Position numbers and translations under genes: made by a program
NCBI GenBank assembly: GCA_964631125.1
Contig: CAZVYN010000060.1
Coordinates: 1 to 27,295, forward strand
Source: CAZVYN01 sp964631125
GTDB taxonomy: Bacteria; Eisenbacteria; RBG-16-71-46; CAIMUX01
Length of the DNA: 27,295 nucleotides
Direction: 5' to 3'
The notes under the pieces: generated by a model
The model's database searches: none
Told to the model about the DNA's origin: nothing
What the model saw: the letters and a program-made list of their open reading frames with translations, nothing else
Shown here: one piece after another, positions 8,356 through 15,303 of the stretch
How positions within the stretch are numbered: position 1 is the stretch's first letter
Layout of the letters: each line of letters opens with the position of its first letter

Positions 8356-9609
8356 CTACGCCGCCGCTCGTTCGACGAGCGCGATGCTGCGATTCCGACC
8401 CGCCTTCTTCGCTTGATAGAGCGCCTGATCGGCCTTCTTGAGGACGTCCGCGGCCGTCTCGCCGTCTTGCGGATAGGTCGCGATGCCGATCGAGACGGTC
8501 AGTCGCTTCCGGCGCGGGAACGAGTGGGCCTCGACCGCGACGCGCATCCGTTCGGCCGCGCTCATCGCCTGGACGTGGTCGGTCATGGGGAGGAAGGCGA
8601 CGAACTCTTCCCCGCCGTAGCGCGCGAGGAGATCGGTGCCGCGGGCCCACCTACGGAGCAGCTTGCCGAGATCGGCCAGCACGCGATCGCCGACGGCGTG
8701 ACCGCAGGTGTCGTTGATGCGCTTGAAGTGATCCAGATCGAAGAACAGCAGCGCGAACGGCTGCTCGTACCGCTTGGCGCGGGAAACCTCGCGCGTCAGA
8801 CACTCCTGGAAGTGCCGGCGATTGTAGAGGCCGGTCAACTCGTCGGTGATCGCGAGGCGCGCCATCTCCTCGTACATGAGGATCCGCTGCAGCACGGCCG
8901 CGGTCTGACCCGCCACGACGGTCAAGAGGCGTAGGTGGTCATTGGTGAAGGCGTGGTTGTTCGGATGTCCGAAGTTGAGGACGCCGATCAGCTCTTGCTG
9001 GACGACCAGAGGCACCGAGAGGAACGAGCCGAGCTGCGGCGTCGTCGCGCCCGGGCTGCGGTGCAGTTCGTTGAGCAAGATCGGCTTCTTCTGCTTGGCG
9101 ACCCACGACGAGAAGCCGGGACCGAAGTCGAACTGCACGCCGCCGATGAGATCGACCGTCTGTCCCCGCACCGCGCCGACCACGAGCTGCTTCGTCGCGC
9201 CGTTCATAGCGAAGAGGGTGGCGTTCTCGTAGGGGATCATTCCCTTGATCAGGTCGAGCAGCTTCACGAAGGCCTCTTCCTGTCGCGAGGTCGTCTGCGC
9301 GAGGCGACTGACCTCGAGGAGGAACTCGATCTCGCGGTTCTCCGACCGACCGGCGCCTTCTTTGACCTCGGAGAGAACTCTGATCAGCTTGTTGTGGAGC
9401 AGATGCGCGGTCGAGAGCACTTCAGAAGAACGCTTCTGCGCGACCGAGTGTCGAACCTGCTCGACGAAGACGGTCCGCTCTTGCTCCGTCAGATACCCAG
9501 CATCCTCCAGCACCTTGATCAGCTTGAGTTCCCCGCGTCGGAACTTCTCGGTCATATCCAAGAGCTGAGTCGATCCGTTCCCGTTGCGACGTCGCATCGT
9601 CCTCTCCAT
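8356..9609 (-). CDS. GAF-GGDEF diguanylate cyclase
   Basis: The product is up to 417 residues. Start is at ATG 9609 or ATG 9597; the second has GGAGAGG at good spacing. The first 85 residues are helical and charged, and I do not recognise them. A GAF domain follows (about 95-250; IPYENATLFAM, FGPGFSSWVAKQKKPILL, SFLSVPLVVQQELIGVLNFG), then a GGDEF domain with DELTGLYNRRHF, FFDLDHFKRINDTCGHAVGD, active-site GGEEF and SIGIATYP. RGTD five residues before GGEEF is the canonical inhibitory I-site, so product feedback is expected. It makes c-di-GMP from two GTP and is soluble. Its place between an HDOD gene and a histidine kinase, downstream of flagellar genes, suggests control of the motile/sessile switch. 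Confidence 0.95.
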   Translation of the reverse strand: MERTMRRRNGNGSTQLLDMTEKFRRGELKLIKVLEDAGYLTEQERTVFVEQVRHSVAQKRSSEVLSTAHLLHNKLIRVLSEVKEGAGRSENREIEFLLEVSRLAQTTSRQEEAFVKLLDLIKGMIPYENATLFAMNGATKQLVVGAVRGQTVDLIGGVQFDFGPGFSSWVAKQKKPILLNELHRSPGATTPQLGSFLSVPLVVQQELIGVLNFGHPNNHAFTNDHLRLLTVVAGQTAAVLQRILMYEEMARLAITDELTGLYNRRHFQECLTREVSRAKRYEQPFALLFFDLDHFKRINDTCGHAVGDRVLADLGKLLRRWARGTDLLARYGGEEFVAFLPMTDHVQAMSAAERMRVAVEAHSFPRRKRLTVSIGIATYPQDGETAADVLKKADQALYQAKKAGRNRSIALVERAAA

Positions 9610-9721
9610 TCTTCCTGCGGCGTTCCGTCCTCCGAGTTTCGCCCGGTGAACGCCTGCTCTCCCTCGCCCCCGAAGTCCCGCCGAGGCGAGACCCCGCCTT
9701 CACTTTTGTCCCTCGGCGCGC

Positions 9722-10675
9722 TCAGGCCGCCGTGAGGAAGAACCGCGTCTCGCGCTCCAGCGCGACCCGCAATCTCTGTTCGAGCTCTCCGAGCTCCTCG
9801 TGCGTCAATCCGATCAAGGCGCCGGCGCTGCCGGGCCGATCAGGGCGCCGGTCCTCGATCGCCGCCACGTGCGCCGGATCGAGCTCCGGCGCGAGCGCGA
9901 ACGTGTTCGCGTCCGTGTTCGACGCGTCGTCCTCGTCTTGCGAGGGAGTCGACGGGCGCAGTTCCATCCAATGGACGAAGTCGTTCGCGGCCTGCACCGC
10001 GCGGGTGAGCGGCTCGGTCGTGGCGGGATCCTGGTGATGGTCGCGCGCGGCGACACGGATCGCTTCGGGCAGCTCCCAGCGCGCGAGCGCTTCGTAGCCG
10101 AGTTCGTCGTGCGAGAGTCCGAAGACCATGCGCTCCGCTTCGACGCTGTCGAGACCGTGGCTCGTGTGCCTGAAGACCTCGGCGAAACCCTCGGGCGCGA
10201 GATGATTGAGCACGAGGCGCCCGCTGTCGTGGAAGAGGCCGGCCAGGAACGCATCCTCGGGATCGACCTCGGTTCCGGAGCGTAGGGCGAGCAGTCGACT
10301 GGCCAGGGCGGTTCCGACCGAGTGCACCCAGAGCGTGCGTTGCGCGTCGGTCATGCCGCCGTCTGCGCCGCGGCCCACCGGCATCGAATCGAAGAGGATC
10401 AAGTCGCGCACTTTGCGCAGTCCGAGGACGACCACCGCCTGCGGAAGGCTCGTCACCTGTTGTGAGAAGCCGTAGAAGGACGAGTTGCCGGCGCGCAACA
10501 CGCGCGCGGTCAGGGCTTGGTCGCGAGAGATGGCGCGCGCCAGATCGGCCGCGCTCGAGTCCGGATCATTCATGAGGCGCAGAACGCGGCTCGCCACCGC
10601 CGGGAAGGGCGGCAGGCGATCGACGGCGCCGAGGATCGACTCTCTCGTCCATGGATTGCTTTCGGTCTTGGGCAT
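9722..10675 (-). CDS. HDOD domain signalling protein
   Basis: The product is 317 residues. The HDOD domain covers about residues 15-215: VDRLPPFPAVASRVLRLMNDPDSS, an ISRDQALTARVLRAGNSSFYG helix, SLPQAVVVLGLRKVRDLIL, and FLAGLFHDSGRLVLN, which keeps an HD pair. HDOD domains resemble HD-type phosphohydrolases but are usually non-enzymatic adaptors in signalling and motility. The C-terminal third (about 225-317) is acidic, low in complexity and then helical (HEELGELEQRLRVALERET), and is unassigned. A GGGGGAG site lies before ATG 10675. It follows the SwrB-like gene by 41 bases and precedes the cyclase by 112, and is probably part of the same transcript. Confidence 0.9.
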   Translation of the reverse strand: MPKTESNPWTRESILGAVDRLPPFPAVASRVLRLMNDPDSSAADLARAISRDQALTARVLRAGNSSFYGFSQQVTSLPQAVVVLGLRKVRDLILFDSMPVGRGADGGMTDAQRTLWVHSVGTALASRLLALRSGTEVDPEDAFLAGLFHDSGRLVLNHLAPEGFAEVFRHTSHGLDSVEAERMVFGLSHDELGYEALARWELPEAIRVAARDHHQDPATTEPLTRAVQAANDFVHWMELRPSTPSQDEDDASNTDANTFALAPELDPAHVAAIEDRRPDRPGSAGALIGLTHEELGELEQRLRVALERETRFFLTAA

Positions 10676-10716
10676 GAACCTGACTCCCCCGTGAGGCGAC
10701 GACCGTCGTAAAGGTT

Positions 10717-11709
10717 CTATCGGCCGAACCGCGCCGATTCCGCAGCCCGCTCTGCGGCCGGCTGCCGAAGTGAGGTGAGGATGAGCGCAACGTCGCCGGC
10801 CGGCAGACGCGTTTCGGCCTGGATCTGGGCGCGGTCGTATCCGCGGCGCACGAGTCCCATCACCAGTTCCCGCGCCTGGCGAGGATCGCGCGGCGCGAGC
10901 TCGGGGGCCGCGGCAGTCGCGGGCGTCGGCGGAGGGGGCGCGAGGACGGGAGGATCACTCCACGGACCATCGAAGCGCGGCACGGCGGGACGCTCCTCCT
11001 GTGTGAATGAGGCGGACCGAACGGCCGCGGAGGATGCGTACGAGGTGGATGCGTACGAGGTGGACGGCATCGGATGCTCGAACGACGTCGTTCGCGCCTG
11101 TCCCTGCTGGAGAGCCGCGCGCCGGGAGCGGCGTTGCTTGCGCGCCGATCGATCGAGTCGCGCCTCCATCCGGACCGCGACCTGCTCGACGTTCTCGACG
11201 ACCTGGAGCAGCGAGTTCTCCAGACCGGCGATGCGATGTTCGAGCGCGGCCAGACGCGCGGTGTCATCTGGATTGGTGATGCGCACCGCCGGCTCGAGCG
11301 CGGCGGCGAACGCCACGCGCGGGGCGATCGTGGCCGGAGCGATCGCGTTCGGGGCGATCGTGGCCTGGGCGAACGTGCTCTTCGCGGAGACGGCGGCTGT
11401 GCGACGGCGACGCAGGAGCGCGAGTCCGCCGCCGAGCAAGACGACGCCCAACGCCGCCATCCACGCCGAAGCACTCGTCTCGGGACGAGTCACGAACTCG
11501 GCGTCGAGCACGGGGACATCCTTCAGCGTGCGAAGCTGTTCGTGGCGGCGCGCCTCTTCGGTCGGCAGCAGCGGATCGGGCGTCGCGTTGGCTGTGGAAG
11601 GGTCGATCGCGAGCGCGCACAACGCGCAGAGCGCGGAGACCGCGGCGAACGTGGACCACGCGGACAACGTGGACAACGTGGACAACTGTGCGCTTCTCGA
11701 TGACTGCAT
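10717..11709 (-). CDS. SwrB/DUF2802-like membrane protein with coiled coil and C-terminal HTH-like tail
   Basis: The product is 330 residues from ATG 11709 (AGGAGG five bases upstream). Order: a signal-like N-terminus (AVSALCALCALAI), about 45 extracytoplasmic residues, a membrane helix near 80-100 (WMAALGVVLLGGGLALL) followed by RRRR, a coiled coil near 140-175 (LAALEHRIAGLENSLLQVVENVEQ), a low-complexity Ser/Pro linker, and a tail near 285-320 (LVMGLVRRGYDRAQIQAETRLPAGDVALILTSL). The tail has the pattern G-x3-IAxxxxLxxGEVxLIL seen in DUF2802/DUF6115 proteins, including SwrB of Bacillus, which acts in flagellar assembly and lies near sigD. Family assignment is inference from layout. Tandem repeats encode STLSTLS, ATIAP and STSYA units. 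Confidence 0.65.
   Translation of the reverse strand: MQSSRSAQLSTLSTLSAWSTFAAVSALCALCALAIDPSTANATPDPLLPTEEARRHEQLRTLKDVPVLDAEFVTRPETSASAWMAALGVVLLGGGLALLRRRRTAAVSAKSTFAQATIAPNAIAPATIAPRVAFAAALEPAVRITNPDDTARLAALEHRIAGLENSLLQVVENVEQVAVRMEARLDRSARKQRRSRRAALQQGQARTTSFEHPMPSTSYASTSYASSAAVRSASFTQEERPAVPRFDGPWSDPPVLAPPPPTPATAAAPELAPRDPRQARELVMGLVRRGYDRAQIQAETRLPAGDVALILTSLRQPAAERAAESARFGR
11033..11062 (-). repeat. Two-copy 15-bp tandem repeat inside the SwrB-like gene
   Basis: GATGCGTACGAGGTG occurs at 11033-11047 and again at 11048-11062 on the plus strand. It encodes a repeated STSYA pentapeptide in the linker. Copy changes would stay in frame. Confidence 0.8.
11322..11366 (-). repeat. Three-copy 15-bp imperfect tandem repeat inside the SwrB-like gene
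   Basis: Units at 11322-11336, 11337-11351 and 11352-11366 encode ATIAP, NAIAP and ATIAP just after the membrane helix. First and third copies differ at one base; the middle copy is diverged. Confidence 0.75.
11651..11686 (-). repeat. Short 9-bp tandem repeat in the signal region of the SwrB-like gene
   Basis: GTGGACAAC-like units recur three to four times on the plus strand and encode the STLSTLSAWST stretch near the N-terminus. Confidence 0.65.
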
Positions 11710-11738
11710 CGGGCCCTCCTGGCCTCTCCGCGACGCCT

Positions 11739-12038
11739 TCAGGCGCGGCGGTCTACGTGTCGGCCGACTTCCGCATCCGGCGGCGAGTCGCTCTCCTTCG
11801 AGCGGACGATCGTGGCCGGCGACCCCGGCTCAGTCTCCATCCCTGTCCCAATCGCTCTCTCGACATCCCTGTCGTGTTCGGCGCGCTCGTGTTCGGCGCG
11901 CTCGTGTTCGGCGCGCTCCCGTTCCTCGCGCCGCCGTTCTCGGTCCTCGCGAGAGCGGCGCGGGTCGCCCTCCCCGGCCGGGACCGATGCGATCCGCGGG
12001 ATGACCGGGATCGGCGGCGCGCCGCGAAGCTCGCTCAC
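11739..12038 (-). CDS. Small proline- and charge-rich protein downstream of fliA, function unknown
   Basis: The product is 99 residues from GTG 12038, with GGAG nine bases upstream, beginning 16 bases after the fliA stop and ending 29 bases before the SwrB-like gene. It starts MSELRGAPPIPVIPRI, then is strongly charged (RRSREDRERRREERE) with a repeated AEHER pentapeptide, and shows no membrane segment. I do not recognise the family. It is reported because it fills the gap in the operon tightly and has a usable start. The alternative is non-coding spacer, since low-complexity GC-rich sequence often leaves open frames. Confidence 0.5.
   Translation of the reverse strand: MSELRGAPPIPVIPRIASVPAGEGDPRRSREDRERRREERERAEHERAEHERAEHDRDVERAIGTGMETEPGSPATIVRSKESDSPPDAEVGRHVDRRA
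11872..11916 (-). repeat. Three exact 15-bp tandem repeats in the small gene behind fliA
   Basis: The unit TCGTGTTCGGCGCGC (plus strand) occurs at 11872, 11887 and 11902. It encodes AEHER pentapeptides. Length change would keep the frame. Confidence 0.85.
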
Positions 12039-12054
12039 GTCGAGCGCTCCGTCT

Positions 12055-12858
12055 CTACGCGGCGCGTCGGCCCATGCGTCCCTTCAGACGCAGGACCGCC
12101 TTGGTGTGGATCTGCGAGACGCGCGACTCGGAGATCTGCAGCGCCTGCCCGATCTCCTTCAGCGTCATCTCTTCGTAGTAATAGAGCGCGACGACCAACC
12201 GCTCCTGTTCGCTCAGGCCGTTGATCTGATCGAGCAGCGCGAGCTTCGCCTCGACATCTTCGATCTGCTCGAGCGTGTCGGCGGCGTTCTTGTCCTCGAT
12301 CAGATCGGCCAGTCCGACGAGTTCATGGTCGTCGTCGATCTGGAGCGCCTGGTCGAGCGAGAGGAGCACGGTGCAGCGCACCTCTTCGATCAGACGGAGG
12401 TACTCGTGGAGCGTGACGTTGAGCGCCTTGGCCATCTCGTCATCGGTGCCGGCGCGACCGAGCTTCTGGTCGAGCTGGCGACTCGTCTCCTCGATCAGAC
12501 GCGCCTTGCGCCGCGTCGAGCGCGAGACCCAATCCATCGAACGGAGTTCGTCGAGCACGGCGCCCTTGATCCGCCAGATGGCGTAGGTCTCGAACTTGGT
12601 GCCTCGGCTCTGGTCGTACTTCTCCAGCGCGTCGAAGAGACCGATCAACGCGGTGTTCATGAGGTCTTCGCGCTCGATCGACTTCGGCAGACCGGCCGCG
12701 ATCTTGTCGACGACGTAACGCACCAACGGCAGATACCGGCGGAGCGTGGCGTCGCGAGTCTCGCCCGGAAGGACGGCAGGCGGCGGCAGAGCGGCGACGG
12801 CGGCCACGGCGGGCGTTTCGACTTCGACTAGCTTGAGGGCGGGGCTGCTACGGAGCAT
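12055..12858 (-). CDS. fliA: RNA polymerase sigma factor for flagellar genes (sigma-28)
   Basis: The product is 267 residues from ATG 12858 with AGGAGG five bases upstream. An extra Ala/Pro-rich N-terminus of about 35 residues precedes sigma region 2 (YLPLVRYVVDKIAAGLPKSIEREDLMNTALIGLFDALEKYD, KFETYAIWRIKGAVLDELRSMDW). Region 3 follows (TDDEMAKALNVTLHEYL), then region 4 (LSEQERLVVALYYYEEMTLKEIGQALQISESRVSQIHTKAV). This is the FliA/WhiG/SigD pattern. FliA directs transcription of late flagellar, chemotaxis and often c-di-GMP genes, and is normally held by FlgM, which is not in the window. It lies downstream of flhG and a small membrane protein gene, the same neighbourhood as in many other phyla. 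Confidence 0.96.
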   Translation of the reverse strand: MLRSSPALKLVEVETPAVAAVAALPPPAVLPGETRDATLRRYLPLVRYVVDKIAAGLPKSIEREDLMNTALIGLFDALEKYDQSRGTKFETYAIWRIKGAVLDELRSMDWVSRSTRRKARLIEETSRQLDQKLGRAGTDDEMAKALNVTLHEYLRLIEEVRCTVLLSLDQALQIDDDHELVGLADLIEDKNAADTLEQIEDVEAKLALLDQINGLSEQERLVVALYYYEEMTLKEIGQALQISESRVSQIHTKAVLRLKGRMGRRAA

Positions 12859-12963
12859 GAGTCCTCCTTGAAGTAGAACGAATGGCTGGCTAGAAACGGT
12901 GAGTACTGAGTCGGCTCGAAACTGGAGTGCGTGCCGGGTGCGGCGGCGCGGCGAACGGCCGCG

Positions 12964-13254
12964 TCATGCGACCGACCTCGCGCGCATCTCCTCGTCGGCC
13001 TGTTTGTCTTGCTCTTCTGCCTGGACGCGACGCGCCAGTGCGACGGCCGCCTCGGCGCGGGCCATATCCTCGAGCACGAGCGGAGCGAGGAGCTGTCCGG
13101 CCAACCGAGCGGCCAGGCCGACCAAGGCGAAGCTGCAACCGGCGCGCACGGCGAGCGTGACGACGCCATGTCCGCTCAAGAGCGAGAGGAGCGCGACCGC
13201 GCAAGCGGCCGCCGCGGCGGCGACGATCGAACCCTGGGCGATGAAGACGTTCAC
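12964..13254 (-). CDS. Small two-helix membrane protein between flhG and fliA, function unknown
   Basis: The product is 96 residues from GTG 13254, which overlaps the flhG stop as GTGA, with GAGG just upstream. There are two hydrophobic stretches (about 5-27, GSIVAAAAAACAVALLSLL, and about 30-58, VVTLAVRAGCSFALVGLAARLAGQLL), then a charged helical tail (MARAEAAVALARRVQAEEQDKQADEEMRA). Overlap with flhG and codon pattern make it a real gene. I cannot name the family. Small membrane proteins at this place in other operons, such as SwrB in Bacillus, help flagellar assembly; that parallel is positional only. Confidence 0.75.
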   Translation of the reverse strand: MNVFIAQGSIVAAAAAACAVALLSLLSGHGVVTLAVRAGCSFALVGLAARLAGQLLAPLVLEDMARAEAAVALARRVQAEEQDKQADEEMRARSVA

Positions 13255-14198
13255 CTCTGGCCTCCGCCGGCGACCTTCTGGAAGAAGCCTCTCGACTCGA
13301 ACGTGTCGCCGTCGAGTAAGTCGGGCGCGATCGACTCGGGCTCCGGCTCAGGGATCTCGACGAGGAGGCGCGCGGCCAAGAGGTCGACCGAAGTTGCCGC
13401 CGGGCTGTGCGGGAAGAGCCGCAGCAGCAGCTCCTGCCGACGCACCGACCGCGCGACCGCATCGTCGTACGGCACGACGCCGAAGCAGACAGGCTCGAGT
13501 CCGAGGAAGCGAGCGGCCACGGCGCGGATACGTCGCGCGGTCTCGCGTCCTTCGCGCGGTGAGCGCGCCATGTTCACGACCAGACCGAGGCTCTGGGGCG
13601 CCGTGCGACGGCGAGCCGAGAGGAGCTTGATCACGGCGTAAGCGTCGGCGAACGCGGTCGGCTCCGGCGTCGTCACGACGAGCGCCTGTCCGGCCGCGCG
13701 CGCGAAGTGCATCGCCTGACGCCCGATGCCCGAACCGACGTCGATCACGATGACGTCGAGGTTGTCTTCCAAGCGCGTCAACTGACGCAGGAGCGTTTCC
13801 CGGCGGAAGTCGTCGAGGTCGGCGATCTCCTCGACGCCGGATGAGGCCGGGAGGATGCGCACGCCGTCGCTCGTCGTCAGGACGACCTCTTCGATCGGGA
13901 CATGGCCGAGCACGACATCGCCGAGCGTGAACTTAGGCGTGAGGCCATGCACGAGATCGACGTTGGAGAGCGCCAGGTCGGCGTCGACCAGGAGCACGCG
14001 CTGGCCGCGGCGGCGGAGCGCGAGCGCGAGGTTCGAGGCGACGGCGGTCTTACCCACTCCGCCCTTGCCGCTGACGACGGCGATCGAACGCACCACCCGC
14101 CGGCCGAACGACGCGCCCCACGAGCGGCTCGCCTTCGTCCCATCGGCGGATCCCCGGACGAGGCGGAGCGCGCGCAATCTATCGGCCTGATCCGCCAC
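13251..14198 (-). CDS. flhG: Flagellar number regulator, MinD-like ATPase
   Basis: The product is 315 residues from GTG 14198, which sits behind GAGGAGG and begins with DQADRLR. This is the N-terminal DQAxxLR helix that in FlhG stimulates the FlhF GTPase, and it fixes the start; the frame is open further upstream but only as shadow of flhF. The deviant Walker A motif GKGGVGKT (about 43-50), VDADLALSNVDL, switch II-like IDVGSGIG and VVTTPEPTAFADAYA are all present. FlhG limits flagellar number by working against FlhF at the pole or membrane. It overlaps the flhF end by 20 bases. The C-terminus carries an acidic stretch (EIPEPEPESIAPD) instead of an obvious amphipathic membrane helix. Confidence 0.93.
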   Translation of the reverse strand: MADQADRLRALRLVRGSADGTKASRSWGASFGRRVVRSIAVVSGKGGVGKTAVASNLALALRRRGQRVLLVDADLALSNVDLVHGLTPKFTLGDVVLGHVPIEEVVLTTSDGVRILPASSGVEEIADLDDFRRETLLRQLTRLEDNLDVIVIDVGSGIGRQAMHFARAAGQALVVTTPEPTAFADAYAVIKLLSARRRTAPQSLGLVVNMARSPREGRETARRIRAVAARFLGLEPVCFGVVPYDDAVARSVRRQELLLRLFPHSPAATSVDLLAARLLVEIPEPEPESIAPDLLDGDTFESRGFFQKVAGGGQR

Positions 14199-15303
14199 GC
14201 GAGGCCTCCTCTTTGGGTGACGTGAGCAGTCCGCGGGTGAGCAGGTGCGGCGTGGCGGGGACGAGCGCGTCGGGCACGTCCTGTCCGGTGCCGAGATAGG
14301 CGACGGGACGGCGCGACTTGAGCGCGGTCGAGTAGAGGCTGCCGCAACCGACCGCCTCGTCGAGCTTGGTGAAGACCAGGTAGCGCACCGGGAGCGGCGC
14401 GAAGGCGTCGACGGCGAGGCCGAGATCGCGCACGCGTCCGTTGGCCGCCAGGACCAAGTGGACTTCCGCGTCGGGACAGACCGCGAGGACATCGTGGACT
14501 TCGCGGATGCCGTCGGGATCGCGAGGCGAGCGACCGGAGGTGTCGATGAGGACGAGATCGGCCTGCGCGAGCGGTCCGCGCAACACGGCGCGCATCTCGG
14601 TCGCGTTGCGGACGCTTTCGAACGGCAGACCCATCAGGTCGGCGTAGCTGGCCAGGTGCTGCGCGCCGAAGATCCGATACGAATCGGTCGAGATCAAGGC
14701 GACGCGACGACCCAAACGGAAGGCGGCGAGCCCGGCGATCTTGGCGGCGGTCGTCGTCTTGCCCACGCCGGTCGGTCCGACCAACGCGATGACTCTGCGC
14801 GTGCGATCCGGTCCGATCGCGCCGCCGACGCGCACGAGCGTGCGGAGGAACGCCAACACTTCGTCCGGAGGCGAAGGGACGAACTGTCCGCGCAGGGGGC
14901 TCTGCCCCATCTTCTGCAGGATGTGGAAGACGAGGCTCGAATCGACGTCGGCATCGACGAGATCGAGATAGAGAGAGCGCAGCGGAAGCGGAATGGCGGA
15001 GAAGTGATCCGACTTGACCAGCCGCGTCAGGTAGTCGACGCGCGCCTCGAGATCGGGCGCAGCCGGCAGCGGAGCGGTGGCGCTGGATTTCGCCATCGTG
15101 GCGGTCGCCATCGTCGCGAGAGCGGCGCGCGGTGGAGACGCCTCGGCGCGAGCGGCCGCGGCGAGCACGACGACGCCGCCGCGCACGCCCGACTCTTCGT
15201 CGGAACGCCGGCTCTCCAGGATGAGCGCCTCCGGTCCCAGCTCTTCACGGATGCGCCTGAGCGCATCCGCCATGCTAGCGGCCGCGAATTTCTTGATGTG
15301 CAT
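14179..15303 (-). CDS. flhF: Flagellar placement SRP-type GTPase
   Basis: The product is 374 residues. The N-terminal B domain starts MHIKKFAAASMADALRRIREELGPEALIL, as in all FlhF proteins, followed by an Ala-rich linker and the NG GTPase domain: G1 GPTGVGKTTTAAKIA, STDSYRIFGAQHL, G3 IDTSGRSPRD, and G4 FTKLDE. A GCGSLYSTALKSRRPVAYLGTGQDVPD stretch comes near the end. FlhF marks the site of flagellar assembly and recruits early components to the membrane. The start overlaps the 3' end of flhA by 29 bases. Confidence 0.95.
   Translation of the reverse strand: MHIKKFAAASMADALRRIREELGPEALILESRRSDEESGVRGGVVVLAAAARAEASPPRAALATMATATMAKSSATAPLPAAPDLEARVDYLTRLVKSDHFSAIPLPLRSLYLDLVDADVDSSLVFHILQKMGQSPLRGQFVPSPPDEVLAFLRTLVRVGGAIGPDRTRRVIALVGPTGVGKTTTAAKIAGLAAFRLGRRVALISTDSYRIFGAQHLASYADLMGLPFESVRNATEMRAVLRGPLAQADLVLIDTSGRSPRDPDGIREVHDVLAVCPDAEVHLVLAANGRVRDLGLAVDAFAPLPVRYLVFTKLDEAVGCGSLYSTALKSRRPVAYLGTGQDVPDALVPATPHLLTRGLLTSPKEEASRGGSGR

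Noticed and set aside
8348..8650. N-terminal extension of the sensor kinase over the cyclase gene
   Set aside because: The frame is open but Arg/Gly-rich and antisense to nothing useful; GTG 8347 has a perfect AGGAGG and follows the cyclase stop.
9640..9721. Sigma-28-like promoter before the diguanylate cyclase (AAAAGTGA element)
   Set aside because: A passable -35 but no GCCGATAA-like -10 at 11-12 bases. The region is also a hairpin-prone spacer (CGCCGAGG and CCTCGGCG).
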